Numbered from the stretch's first letter, positions 1 through 8,244 are shown. The stretch: 11,133 nt of DNA from an uncultured Bacteroidota bacterium (GCA_903889605.1 CAISYK010001096.1:1-11133); one strand, 5' to 3'. A program made the numbers and translations. The notes: generated from the letters alone by a model not told the origin.

Positions 1-25
1 AAAAATTAAAAAAAATATGACAAAA

Positions 26-170
26 TCATAAAATGCAAAGTGTATTTTCCTCCTTAATATTGATATAATGAGGTAAAGTTTTAAAATAAAATATTAGTCC
101 TAACATAATAATCAGAGAAAAAAATAATCCATTTTTAACTACACTCTCTTTTTTTTATGTGACTCTTCAT
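26..170 (-). pseudogene. possible small membrane-protein ORF broken by one base in an A8 run
   Basis: On the minus strand an ATG at 170 opens MKSHIKK and then meets a run of eight A (151-158 region on the plus strand). In the +0 frame it stops after 11 codons. If one A is dropped, the frame continues to a TGA at 26-28 and gives 47 residues: a basic N-terminus, a hydrophobic stretch from about residue 15 to 29 (core FFSLIIMLGLIFYF), then a polar tail with one cysteine. The downstream frame has no ATG before its hydrophobic part. A weak box, TATCTTTA (194-201), lies upstream. This could be a sequencing error, a decayed gene or a slippage site. Equally, AT-rich DNA readily makes hydrophobic ORFs by chance. 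No family is recognised. Confidence 0.2.
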
Positions 171-278
171 TTAAATTAATGCTGGAAAAGACTTAAAGAT
201 ATTAAATAAATTGTACAGAAATAAGTTATAGTAATTTCTTTGATGGGAATGGAAAATCAGCGTATCTAATTCTGTGGT

Positions 279-1124
279 TTAAATCGTTTTTTGAAGAAAC
301 TCAATTGTTCTATTTACAGCAATTTTCGAATGAGAATGCAGTATATTGCCTTCAAAGGGATGCTTTGCTCCAAAAGTATGACCTGCTCCCTCAATCAAAA
401 ATAATTCAGAATTTTTGAAGTTTTCATGGAGTAAAATTGCCTCATCCAAAGAAACTGAAGAATCATTTGTCCCATGAATTATTAAAAATGGAATGGACAT
501 TTCTTTTCCAGCTTTAATGATATCAAACCTTCCGGTATTAGCCAAAGTGTTTTCATATAATTGGTAATATAACGGCATATCTTGATTGGTGCGGGTATTC
601 AAGCTGTAAACAGCGCCTTTCTCTTTCCATTCTTTCAAATCATATCCATTCATGCGGTTTATAAAATCGGCAACAGAAGCCCATGTAACAATTCTTTTTA
701 CTCGTTTATCTTCGCTTGCTTTTAATATTGTAATTCCTCCGCCTCTGCTGTGTCCAAGTAGATTCAATTGCTGTACGTCAATTTCATCTGCAAGGGTTTC
801 GGTACTCACAACCCAATCAATTACTTTTTCCAGGTCATTCAATTCGATAGAATAATTATTATTGCCGAAAGCTTCTAAATCAGCAAAATCATATGGATTG
901 TCTTTAGTTGTTCCGTTATACGAAAAATTGAATTTTACAAAAACAAAATTTTGTTCGGCAAAAGTCTGGGCTAATAGATTAAAATTTCCCCAATCCTTAA
1001 ACCCTTTGAAACCATGAGAAAAAATAATTATCGGCTTAGGAATATTGTTTGATTTGAAAAACACATCCAACAATATGTTCTTATGTTTACTTCCTTTGAT
1101 CTCTATATTTTTAATAATTTTCAT
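279..1124 (-). CDS. alpha/beta hydrolase, intracellular serine-hydrolase type
   Basis: The 281-residue product has the full alpha/beta-hydrolase signature. A strand ending in SHGFKG (residues 36-41) supplies the oxyanion hole. The nucleophile elbow GHSRGG places Ser126 as nucleophile, with Asp221 in HGTNDSSV as the acid and His249 in EGAGHTFG as the base. There is no signal peptide or membrane segment, so it should be cytoplasmic. Length and motif spacing fit the dienelactone-hydrolase/dipeptidyl-peptidase-like small esterases. The substrate cannot be read from the sequence; a carboxylester is the usual one for such folds. The start is the ATG at 1122-1124, which lies 15 nt downstream of a perfect -7 box. 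There is no Shine-Dalgarno site, as is normal in Bacteroidota. The gene is single and divergent from the radical SAM gene. No clear terminator was found after its TAA at 279-281. Confidence 0.9.
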   Translation of the reverse strand: MKIIKNIEIKGSKHKNILLDVFFKSNNIPKPIIIFSHGFKGFKDWGNFNLLAQTFAEQNFVFVKFNFSYNGTTKDNPYDFADLEAFGNNNYSIELNDLEKVIDWVVSTETLADEIDVQQLNLLGHSRGGGITILKASEDKRVKRIVTWASVADFINRMNGYDLKEWKEKGAVYSLNTRTNQDMPLYYQLYENTLANTGRFDIIKAGKEMSIPFLIIHGTNDSSVSLDEAILLHENFKNSELFLIEGAGHTFGAKHPFEGNILHSHSKIAVNRTIEFLQKTI

Positions 1125-1139
1125 AATTCATTATTTCTA

Positions 1140-1147
1140 CAAATATA
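1140..1147 (-). promoter_or_regulatory. Bacteroidota -7 promoter box for the hydrolase gene
   Basis: Read on the minus strand, the octamer is TATATTTG, an exact match to TAnnTTTG. Transcription would start about 5-8 bases further on, leaving only a few bases of leader before the ATG at 1124. No TTG is present at the expected -33 spacing, so only the -7 element supports the call. The same octamer precedes the giant adhesin gene. Confidence 0.55.
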
Positions 1148-1207
1148 CATATTGCTTTTTTTTATTTATGATGATTTTTTGTAAATAGATATATTCATAT
1201 TTTAGCG

Positions 1208-1227
1208 TATTATACACTATTATACAG
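1208..1227. repeat. two tandem 9-bp repeats with 10-bp period in the divergent spacer
   Basis: TATTATACA occurs at 1208-1216 and again at 1218-1226, separated by one base. The copies are therefore exactly one helical turn apart and face the same side of the DNA. They sit about 60-80 bp upstream of the hydrolase -7 box, in the spacer shared with the radical SAM gene. A regulator binding site is possible. Chance in AT-rich DNA is also possible. Just downstream, 1227-1260 is noticeably richer in G and C than its surroundings, with no structure I can name. Confidence 0.3.
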
Positions 1228-1386
1228 GCCGAGAAAAGGGGTTGCCGCAGAGCCTTATGGCATAGTTTAAAAAAATAAGCTGCATAATTTATCAGCAATT
1301 TTAGCTGAAAAATTTGTATGATATAATTTCATTATAAAATTTGTAATTTCGGAACTTCTGTTTTAACAAAAAATAAATTTATATAA

Positions 1387-1394
1387 TACATTTT
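1387..1394 (+). promoter_or_regulatory. weak -7-like box before the radical SAM gene
   Basis: TACATTTT matches TAnnTTTG except for the last base. It lies 5 bp before the ATG at 1400, so the predicted start point falls at or next to the start codon and the mRNA would be nearly leaderless. No good TTG is found at -33. No better box exists in the 275-bp spacer. Confidence 0.3.
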
Positions 1395-1399
1395 TACAA

Positions 1400-2290
1400 A
1401 TGAACTATTTCCCGATACATTATGACGAACCTTTATTTCGCCCGCCAAGCGAAGCTGACTCATTGATTCTTCAAGTTACTTTTGGCTGTACCTGGAACAA
1501 ATGTTCATTTTGCGAAATGTATTCAACTAAAACTTTCAGAATAAAAGATGAAGATGAAATTATTCGTGAGATTGACATAATTGCCAAACTTCAGCCTGAT
1601 ATTCGTAAAGTTTTTTTAGCTGACGGAAATCCTATGGCCCTTTCAACAAATAGATTGTTGAAAATTCTATCAGAAATTAAAAGGGCTCTCCCTAAAGTAC
1701 GCAGTGTATCCACATATTCACTACCATCAAATCTAATTTCAAAATCATCTGACGAACTCAAAGAGCTGCGCGAAGCAGGATTAAAATTAGTTTATGTAGG
1801 AATAGAGTCGGGAGATGATGAAGTGCTTAATATGATTAATAAAGGCGAAACTTATGCAAGTACAGCTGAAGGACTTCTAAAGGCAAAAGAGGCAGGGATA
1901 AAACTTTCGGTAATTATTCTGAATGGTGTAGGAGGCCTTAATTACAGCAAACAGCATGCAGTTAATTCCGCTAAACTGCTTAATTTAATTCAACCTGAAT
2001 TTGCTTCAGTTTTGGTGCTCAGTTTTCCTTTTGGAATAGAAAGATACAAGCAAAAATTTAAAGGCGAATATGTTCCAATGAAAATTCCTGAACTTTTACA
2101 GGAGATGGAAGAATTTATTTCTCATACCGAACTGGAGAGTACTATTTTCAGAAGCAACCATGCTTCAAATTATCTTGTGCTGAGCGGAATTTTGTCACGC
2201 GATAAGTCCTATTTTCTGGAACAGCTTCATTTTGCCGTAAATAATCCTAAAATTGCCGGGTTGAGAGCTGAGTGGCAGCGTGGTTTATAG
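1400..2290 (+). CDS. radical SAM protein of unknown substrate (CX4CX2C cluster motif)
   Basis: The 296-residue product starts with YDEPLFRPPSEAD and then FGCTWNKCSFCEMY, where Cys30, Cys35 and Cys38 should bind the [4Fe-4S] cluster that cleaves S-adenosylmethionine. The spacing is CX4CX2C rather than the classic CX3CX2C, a known variant in a COG1032-like group of uncharacterised radical SAM proteins. GIESGDDEVL (134-143) fits the SAM-contacting glycine/glutamate region and FLADGNPMAL (72-81) fits barrel strand 2. A C-terminal RSNHASNYLVL block is also typical of the group. There is no added B12 or second-cluster domain: after the barrel only about 50 helical residues remain. The substrate is unknown. 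The ATG at 1400 is the first in frame. The gene stands alone, converges on the giant adhesin gene and is followed by a small hairpin. Confidence 0.88.
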   Translation: MNYFPIHYDEPLFRPPSEADSLILQVTFGCTWNKCSFCEMYSTKTFRIKDEDEIIREIDIIAKLQPDIRKVFLADGNPMALSTNRLLKILSEIKRALPKVRSVSTYSLPSNLISKSSDELKELREAGLKLVYVGIESGDDEVLNMINKGETYASTAEGLLKAKEAGIKLSVIILNGVGGLNYSKQHAVNSAKLLNLIQPEFASVLVLSFPFGIERYKQKFKGEYVPMKIPELLQEMEEFISHTELESTIFRSNHASNYLVLSGILSRDKSYFLEQLHFAVNNPKIAGLRAEWQRGL

Positions 2291-2301
2291 ATTGATCTTT
2301 T

Positions 2302-2318
2302 TTATGCATCCTGCATAA
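2302..2318 (+). terminator. short hairpin between convergent genes, terminator-like on plus strand
   Basis: TTATGCA (2302-2308) and TGCATAA (2312-2318) form a perfect 7-bp stem with a 3-base loop, followed by TTTTAT. It starts 12 bp after the radical SAM stop and ends 3 bp before the stop of the convergent adhesin gene. On the plus strand the T-rich tail fits an intrinsic terminator; on the minus strand the hairpin is followed by A residues, so it would not end adhesin transcription. The stem is AT-rich and weak. Confidence 0.4.
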
Positions 2319-2320
2319 TT

Positions 2321-5300
2321 TTATCTTAGTAATGTAACACTGCCGATGTATTTACGCTTATGATTCTCATTATCTTTAAGCTCTACTTTCCAGACATAAA
2401 CATCCATTTGGGATATTTCTGTGCCGTGATTTGCTCTTCCATCCCATCCTTTTTTGTAATCATCTGTCGCGAAAATCAAATTTCCCCAGCGATCAAATAT
2501 CATCATACTGAATGTGCGGATATCAAAGGCTATTACTTTTGGTAAGAAAACATCATTTATTCCGTTATCATCAGGACTGAAAGTATTTGGAGCATAGAAT
2601 TCAAAGTGGTCAGTAATTTCAAATTGTTTGGCAGTGCTGTCAATACATCCAAACTGGTTTGTAACTATTAATGTCACAATATTTGTTCCTGCACCCGGAT
2701 ACTGATATGTTGGATTTTGTTCGCTGGAAACATCTAAAGTATTTGTTAAATCACCAAAATTCCAGCTCCAGTTTGTAATAGTTACTAGAGATAAATCATT
2801 GAATGAAATTAAAGGCGATGAAATCATATTCGGTATCTCAAAATCTGCTGTTGGTTTAGGATTTACTGTGACATAGGCAATACTGTCAATAATTGTTTTA
2901 CATCCTGCAGCAGTTGTGATGGTTAATGTTACATCATATGCTCCAGAATTAAAATAAGTATTGGATGACGGATTTTCACTGCTTATATGTCCCTCGCCAA
3001 AATCCCAGGAATATGAAATTCCATTGTTGCTGACAGCAGCAAAATCAACAATTAAGGGTTCACAGCCTTTATTAGGCAGCCCCTGTAACGATCCAATCGA
3101 ACCGGGATTCATCATTACTGTTGAAGTATCACTTACAGGGATTGAACACCCGTCAGAAATAGTCACAATGTAATTGCTTAATAATGATCCTGCCGGCGGC
3201 TTTACTGTTTGTGATTGAGTGTTAATACCATTATCCCAGGAATATGTATAAGGCCCTATATTTCCCCCGCCTGCAGAAGCGTGTATTAATGCAGAATCAC
3301 CCTGACAAATAGTAGTATCAAGCGCCGTAACTGACAACGGCGGTTTTACAATCAAAAACATGTCTGCAGGGCCTGTAATACATCCGTTATTATCGGTAAC
3401 TGAAACTGTATACATTGTAGTTGTAGTTGGTATAACAATGTGAGGTCCTGAACCATTTAATCCAGCACCAGATGCACCTATCCAGGAATAATTGTATATA
3501 GGTGTTCCGCCGGATGCAGAGGCATATACCTGTGAAGTATCACCTGAACAAATAGTATCGTTAATACTTACAAATAACTGCAGCTGCGGCGGTTCGTTCA
3601 CAATTACTACACCTATGGCTGAGCAGCCATTACTGTCTGTCACAGTTACGCTGTATGAGCCATGTGTTAAGCTCACAGCTGATTGGTTTACCTGTGTTCC
3701 TGGATTCCAATCATAAACAAATGGCGGAGTCCCTATTCCTTGAACAATAGTAACAGCTGCACTTCCTGTATTTCCATTAAAACAAACAGCAGGTAATGAA
3801 GTAACAGTATCTATTACAGGGCCTGGTATATCATTCACTATATAATTTTGAGTGGTGGTACAATTATGAAAATCAGTAACAATTACGCTGTAAGTTCCAG
3901 CCAATAAAACTCCGGCAGATGGAGTTGTATGCAAACCAGGGTCATTCCATTGGTAGGCATAAGAAGTGGTTCCGCCTGATGCCGTTACAGTGGCTGCGCC
4001 ATTCGCTTTTCCGCATGTGGATGATGTAAATGATGCAGATGCTGTTAACAAGGCAGGTTGTGTAATTGTCCAGTTTTGCTTAATTATACAGCCCATTTGA
4101 TCTGTAACTGTAAGTGTATCTGTTCCCGGACCTAAAGCATTTTCATTCGGAGCATTACCGCCGCTAGGAGTCCATGCAAAAATATAATATGGAGTTCCGC
4201 CGCTGATAACAGCCGTTATACTTCCATCATTATCTCCAAAACATGTTATATTTGTAAATGAGCTGCTGGTAATTGCAAGAGAATTGGGCTGCAGTATTAT
4301 TGTTGCTGAATCCATTGCATTGCAGCTGTTTGCATCTGTAATCATTACATTACAGGTTCCGGCACATAAACCTGAAGCTATTGCAGTTGTTTGTAAAGCC
4401 GGATCATTCCATGCAAAAGATAAAGCCCCTGTTCCCCCGGCAGCAACTATTTGGGCAACTCCATTACAATCACCAAAACAACTAACATTTGTTATCGTGG
4501 AAATAGCATGATTGATTGGAAGAGGCTCCGTAATAGTTACTGAATTTGAAGCAATGCATCCTGCACCATCGGTCACAGTTATGGTATTTACTCCTCCCGA
4601 TAAGTTTGCCGGATTAGTATTTGTTTGTCCGCCCGGCGACCAAATTTCACTATACGGCCCCACGCCTCCGGAAATGCTTGCGGCGGCAGTTCCATTTGTA
4701 AATCCATTACATAATAAATTAGTATGGGATGTTATTAAAACTGCAGGAGCGAGAATATCATTTACGTTTGCAGCTGTTGTGATCATACATCCAATAGAAT
4801 CTATTACATCAACACTGTATGCTCCGGCAGAAAGCAAATTTGCACAAGATGTCTGCGTTACATTTAAATCATTCCAGACATAAGTATATGGTGCCAAACC
4901 GCCTGTTACAGATGCACAAGCACCGCCTGTTGGCTGTCCGCAGTTCGCATTTGTTGTAGATATTGTTACAATCACAGGTGTATTTGACTGAGTTAAGTTT
5001 ACACTTCCAGTTACAGAACACCCGTTTGCATCAGTAACCTTACCAATATTAACACCTGTACATAAGCTGTTCGGATTAAACACCGATTGCATACCAGGCG
5101 TCCATAAGGCAGAATATGGTGCTGTTCCGCCTGAAAAAGCAATGTTGCCGGTACCATCACAAGTGCCAAAACAATTAATATTTGTTCCGCTAACGCTTGC
5201 AGTTAATTGATCGGGCTGTGTGATATCCGCCGTTACGATGGATGTACACCCTTTGAAATCTGTAAGAGTACAGGTATAAGAACCTGCACATAAATTAGCA

Positions 5301-8203
5301 GCTGTTGCTGATGCTGTGGCTCCAGGCATCCAGCTGTATGTGAAAGGTGCAGTTCCTCCTCCGCCGGTTACCTGGGCAAATCCTGTACAAACGCCAAAGC
5401 AAGTTAAATTAGCTGAAGAAGATATTACATTTGTTAATAGGGCAGGCTGTGTGATTACTGCTGCCCCTTGTGAAGGGCAGCCATTTGCATCTTCGACAGT
5501 TACGGTAAAACTTCCTGCACATAAACCTGTTGCAGTTGGAGATGTCTGAGCTGCAGGATTATTCCATAAAAATGTATAAGGGGACGTACCGTTACTCACA
5601 ACAGCTGTAGCTGTTCCATTACACGCCCCGTTACAGGATACATTTACTGTTGAAACTGCAGTACTTAAGGTTGGAGGGTTTGTTAAAGTTATGGATGCAC
5701 TCTTAATGCAGCCATGTGCATCAGTGACTGTTACGCTGTATGTTCCCGCCCCTAATCCAATAACTGTAGAAGTTGTTGGACTGCCAGTTGTTGTCCAAAT
5801 ATAATTATATGGTGATGTCCCGCCTACTGCACTTGATGCAGCTGTTCCGTTTGTGTTTCCAAAACATAAAGGATTACTGCTGACAGCGTTTGCAGCAAGC
5901 AGTGCAGGCTGTGTAATAGTGATGCTTGCTGAGGCTGCACAACCGGTTGCATCAGTCGCTGCAACAGAATAAATACCTGCGGCCAAATTATTTGCTGTTG
6001 GTGTAGTTTGACCATTATTCCATAAATAAGTAAAGGGCATTGTTCCCCCGGTAACTGCAGCTGTTGCATTTCCTGTATTTCCGCCGAAACAAGCGGCATT
6101 AGTAAATGATGTAATAGAAGCCGCTGGTCCTGCAATATTTCCAACTGTTACAGGCACGGAGGAAGTGCAAAGATTTAAATCTGTTATTGTAACCGTATAA
6201 GTTCCGGAAGATATGGCGGCAGCTGCTGGACCAATTTGCCCGTTTGACCATGACCAGGTATATGGCGCAAATCCGCCGGAGCCGGTAACAGAAGCCGAAC
6301 CATTAGGCGATCCGCAGTTTGCCGGGACTGATACTGAAGAAATAGCCAGTGCTTGCGGCTGAACAATATTGGTTGTCCCGCTTACGGTACACCCTTTAGA
6401 ATCTGTAACTGTATAAGAATAAGTTCCAATAGTCAATGAACCAATAGAAGCGGTATTAAATGCACCAGGCATCCACAAGTATGTATAAGGAGCTGTTCCG
6501 CCTGATGCAGTTGCAGTTGCTGTTCCGGTGGCACTGCCAAAACACCCAACGTTTGTAAATGAAGGACTCACAGATAAAGGAGCAGGCTGAGTTATGGCTT
6601 GAGTTATGGAAGTTATACATCCGTTAATATCTGTAACCGTTGCATTGTACGTACCCGGTCCCAAATTGACAGCATTAGCGGAAGTTCCAGCCGAAACAGG
6701 CGACCAAACATAAGTAAATGGAGGAGCCGTCACTCCTCCCATTGTAACAGTCGCAGTTCCATTATTGGCACCGTTGCATGTAACGTTAGTAAATGAACTT
6801 ATTGATGCCGTTCCCCCCGGAGTCGAATTCACTGTCACAGGAAGTGTCTTAGGACAGCCCGCTGCATCAGTTACTGTGCAGGTATAAGAACCGGCTGCTA
6901 ACCCTGAAGCTGCAGGCCCCGCCCCGCCGGATGGCGCCCAAGTGTATATGAAAGGAGGAACTCCGTTCGTTACTATTACCGATGCCGAGCCGTTGGCTGC
7001 AGTACATGATGCATTTGCAGATACTGCCGTGGCTGTTATACCGCCTACCGTTATACAAAATGAATGAGTTTGACTACCAATAAACGGACAGTTACCATCT
7101 TTAACGGTAACTGTAAAGCAATGCTGTACACTGCCTATATCTGCTGAAGTTGGAGTCCAGGAAAATACACCGGTTGGTCTTGATCCTGTACCTGGATTAA
7201 ATGAAGCACCTGCAATTCCTGAGTTCCAGGATAAAGTAAGAATTTGCGACATATTAGGATCACTGGTTGGAATATTAATAGTCATAGGAACACCAGCACA
7301 AGTATTCATGGAATAATTACTCGTATTGTTGATTCCGTTTAAAGAAGGATTGCTGTTTGTGCAGGCAATGGTTCTGATTTGAATATCACGCATTACACTG
7401 CCCACCAAAATCCCATTTCTCCATTCTTTTACCAGCATTGCAAATACTGAAACCTGCAGCGCAGCTGGAGTAATACACATATCACCGGTAACCTGATTAA
7501 ATGTAGCCGGAGGCACAGATGTCACTGGCTGACTTGCTGAATATCCAGATAAATAGGTAACATTTACAGTGGCTGTAGACCGCGGAGTTATTAGTGAATA
7601 CGACAAAGAATCCCCATCCGGGTCGTTTGATCCATTATTAAAACAGTATGGCTGACCGGCACAAATAAATGGTACCGGCCTGTTTGAAAAATTTGGCGAA
7701 TTATTACACGGAAAAGCAAGGTTATTTAATCTTGCTTCAATGTACATCCCCATTGAACCAGGAGTTACAATTGTAGTGATAGCTGCATTCCTGGCACTTA
7801 GACTATATGATAAAACCCAATCAGAGCATTGAGGAAGAGTTATAATACCTCTATATATATACTCTCTGATCCCTGGAAGTGTTCCGCCATTGCATGATGT
7901 TAATGAACCTGAGCAAACTGGTGAAACTATGCTGTCTAATCCGGCAACTTTATTTAAAGCGAAATAAGAATTATAGCTGCACGCCACAGACTTTCTGTTG
8001 ATTGTTACTGCAGTTGGCGCGGTGGCACCAGCACAATCGCGGTAAAGTGCCAAAGTTACTTCGAATTGGTTTCCTCCCATGCAGACATAGGTGAGATTTC
8101 CTCCTACTACGTGCGATGCTGTTATTGTTTTTGAAGCGCCGAAAGAAAACAGCAAAACAAAAAACATAAATTTTAACTTTGAAAGCAGCTTCATTTCTGT
8201 CAT
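2321..8203 (-). CDS. giant secreted adhesin: SprB-type repeats, PKD domains, T9SS type B sorting domain
   Basis: Residue numbers here count from an in-frame TTG at 8239; subtract 12 for the start chosen. The protein begins with a signal peptide (basic LLSKLKF, hydrophobic FMFFVLLFSFG, likely cleavage after ITA at about 41). The mature start, SHVVGGNLTYVCMGG, opens a Bacteroidota N-terminal region (to about 400) with many cysteines and a SNDPDGDSLSYS cadherin-like motif. Fifteen SprB-type repeats (about 401-1552, period about 77) follow, each with C-x-G near the start, GGTxPYTYxW in the middle and TVTDxxGC near the end. Next come two Ig-like variants (1553-1712), two PKD domains (WDFGEG 1745-1750, WNFGD 1826-1830) and a gliding-associated type B sorting domain (TFSPDDNGINDVF, FDRWGNLIF, GWDG, final VTLLR). 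It should be exported by Sec and then T9SS to the cell surface, probably as an adhesin, by analogy with SprB. The TTG lies inside the promoter box, so the start is ATG 8203 or ATG 8194; the latter gives the neater signal peptide. Confidence 0.9.
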   Translation of the reverse strand: MTEMKLLSKLKFMFFVLLFSFGASKTITASHVVGGNLTYVCMGGNQFEVTLALYRDCAGATAPTAVTINRKSVACSYNSYFALNKVAGLDSIVSPVCSGSLTSCNGGTLPGIREYIYRGIITLPQCSDWVLSYSLSARNAAITTIVTPGSMGMYIEARLNNLAFPCNNSPNFSNRPVPFICAGQPYCFNNGSNDPDGDSLSYSLITPRSTATVNVTYLSGYSASQPVTSVPPATFNQVTGDMCITPAALQVSVFAMLVKEWRNGILVGSVMRDIQIRTIACTNSNPSLNGINNTSNYSMNTCAGVPMTINIPTSDPNMSQILTLSWNSGIAGASFNPGTGSRPTGVFSWTPTSADIGSVQHCFTVTVKDGNCPFIGSQTHSFCITVGGITATAVSANASCTAANGSASVIVTNGVPPFIYTWAPSGGAGPAASGLAAGSYTCTVTDAAGCPKTLPVTVNSTPGGTASISSFTNVTCNGANNGTATVTMGGVTAPPFTYVWSPVSAGTSANAVNLGPGTYNATVTDINGCITSITQAITQPAPLSVSPSFTNVGCFGSATGTATATASGGTAPYTYLWMPGAFNTASIGSLTIGTYSYTVTDSKGCTVSGTTNIVQPQALAISSVSVPANCGSPNGSASVTGSGGFAPYTWSWSNGQIGPAAAAISSGTYTVTITDLNLCTSSVPVTVGNIAGPAASITSFTNAACFGGNTGNATAAVTGGTMPFTYLWNNGQTTPTANNLAAGIYSVAATDATGCAASASITITQPALLAANAVSSNPLCFGNTNGTAASSAVGGTSPYNYIWTTTGSPTTSTVIGLGAGTYSVTVTDAHGCIKSASITLTNPPTLSTAVSTVNVSCNGACNGTATAVVSNGTSPYTFLWNNPAAQTSPTATGLCAGSFTVTVEDANGCPSQGAAVITQPALLTNVISSSANLTCFGVCTGFAQVTGGGGTAPFTYSWMPGATASATAANLCAGSYTCTLTDFKGCTSIVTADITQPDQLTASVSGTNINCFGTCDGTGNIAFSGGTAPYSALWTPGMQSVFNPNSLCTGVNIGKVTDANGCSVTGSVNLTQSNTPVIVTISTTNANCGQPTGGACASVTGGLAPYTYVWNDLNVTQTSCANLLSAGAYSVDVIDSIGCMITTAANVNDILAPAVLITSHTNLLCNGFTNGTAAASISGGVGPYSEIWSPGGQTNTNPANLSGGVNTITVTDGAGCIASNSVTITEPLPINHAISTITNVSCFGDCNGVAQIVAAGGTGALSFAWNDPALQTTAIASGLCAGTCNVMITDANSCNAMDSATIILQPNSLAITSSSFTNITCFGDNDGSITAVISGGTPYYIFAWTPSGGNAPNENALGPGTDTLTVTDQMGCIIKQNWTITQPALLTASASFTSSTCGKANGAATVTASGGTTSYAYQWNDPGLHTTPSAGVLLAGTYSVIVTDFHNCTTTQNYIVNDIPGPVIDTVTSLPAVCFNGNTGSAAVTIVQGIGTPPFVYDWNPGTQVNQSAVSLTHGSYSVTVTDSNGCSAIGVVIVNEPPQLQLFVSINDTICSGDTSQVYASASGGTPIYNYSWIGASGAGLNGSGPHIVIPTTTTMYTVSVTDNNGCITGPADMFLIVKPPLSVTALDTTICQGDSALIHASAGGGNIGPYTYSWDNGINTQSQTVKPPAGSLLSNYIVTISDGCSIPVSDTSTVMMNPGSIGSLQGLPNKGCEPLIVDFAAVSNNGISYSWDFGEGHISSENPSSNTYFNSGAYDVTLTITTAAGCKTIIDSIAYVTVNPKPTADFEIPNMISSPLISFNDLSLVTITNWSWNFGDLTNTLDVSSEQNPTYQYPGAGTNIVTLIVTNQFGCIDSTAKQFEITDHFEFYAPNTFSPDDNGINDVFLPKVIAFDIRTFSMMIFDRWGNLIFATDDYKKGWDGRANHGTEISQMDVYVWKVELKDNENHKRKYIGSVTLLR
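3584..7039 (-). repeat. coding array of fifteen SprB-type repeats
   Basis: Fifteen units of 75-79 residues lie head to tail within the adhesin. The first conserved cysteine of each unit falls at residues 412, 488, 566, 642, 717, 792, 869, 947, 1023, 1100, 1177, 1254, 1333, 1409 and 1486 (TTG numbering). The second follows 49-53 residues later, which suggests one disulfide per unit. Linkers are mostly ITQPALL-like; units 1, 4, 10 and 14 have a different start and a different linker (see findings). The nucleotide copies are well diverged, so the array is old rather than a recent tandem expansion. Assembly collapse is still a risk in such arrays. Confidence 0.85.
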
Positions 8204-8236
8204 TAAAGTTTCTTTAAAGTTTAAAAGTTTCTTTTT

Positions 8237-8244
8237 CAAATATA
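8237..8244 (-). promoter_or_regulatory. -7 promoter box for the giant adhesin; overlaps an in-frame TTG
   Basis: Minus-strand TATATTTG is an exact TAnnTTTG match. A TTC (8266-8268) lies 21 bp upstream, one mismatch from the -33 TTG. Transcription would start near 8230. The final TTG of the box is the codon that would extend the reading frame to 8239, so that codon cannot be the translation start if the box is used. The leader to ATG 8203 or 8194 would be about 27-36 nt. Confidence 0.55.

Noticed and set aside
204..242. 6-bp inverted repeat (AGAAAT and ATTTCT) downstream of the hydrolase stop
   Set aside because: The stem is short and AT-only apart from one pair, the loop is long and no clear T tract follows on the minus strand, so it is not a convincing terminator.
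652..855. 67-codon plus-strand ORF opposite the hydrolase gene
   Set aside because: It lies fully antisense to a well-supported hydrolase covering its catalytic serine region; nothing supports it independently.
4512..4883. 123-codon plus-strand open frame inside the adhesin gene
   Set aside because: It is antisense to the repeat array. Its open length follows from the biased Gly/Ala/Thr codons of the repeats, and its product has no recognisable features.
5824..6144. 106-codon open frame on the same strand as the adhesin, in another frame
   Set aside because: It is a shifted reading of the repeats, rich in Gln and Leu from the same repeated codons, with no start signals of its own.
2321..8239. 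The regular 77-codon periodicity as a CRISPR or DNA satellite array
   Set aside because: The period is carried by protein motifs in one intact frame and the nucleotide copies are diverged; there are no identical direct repeats with unique spacers.
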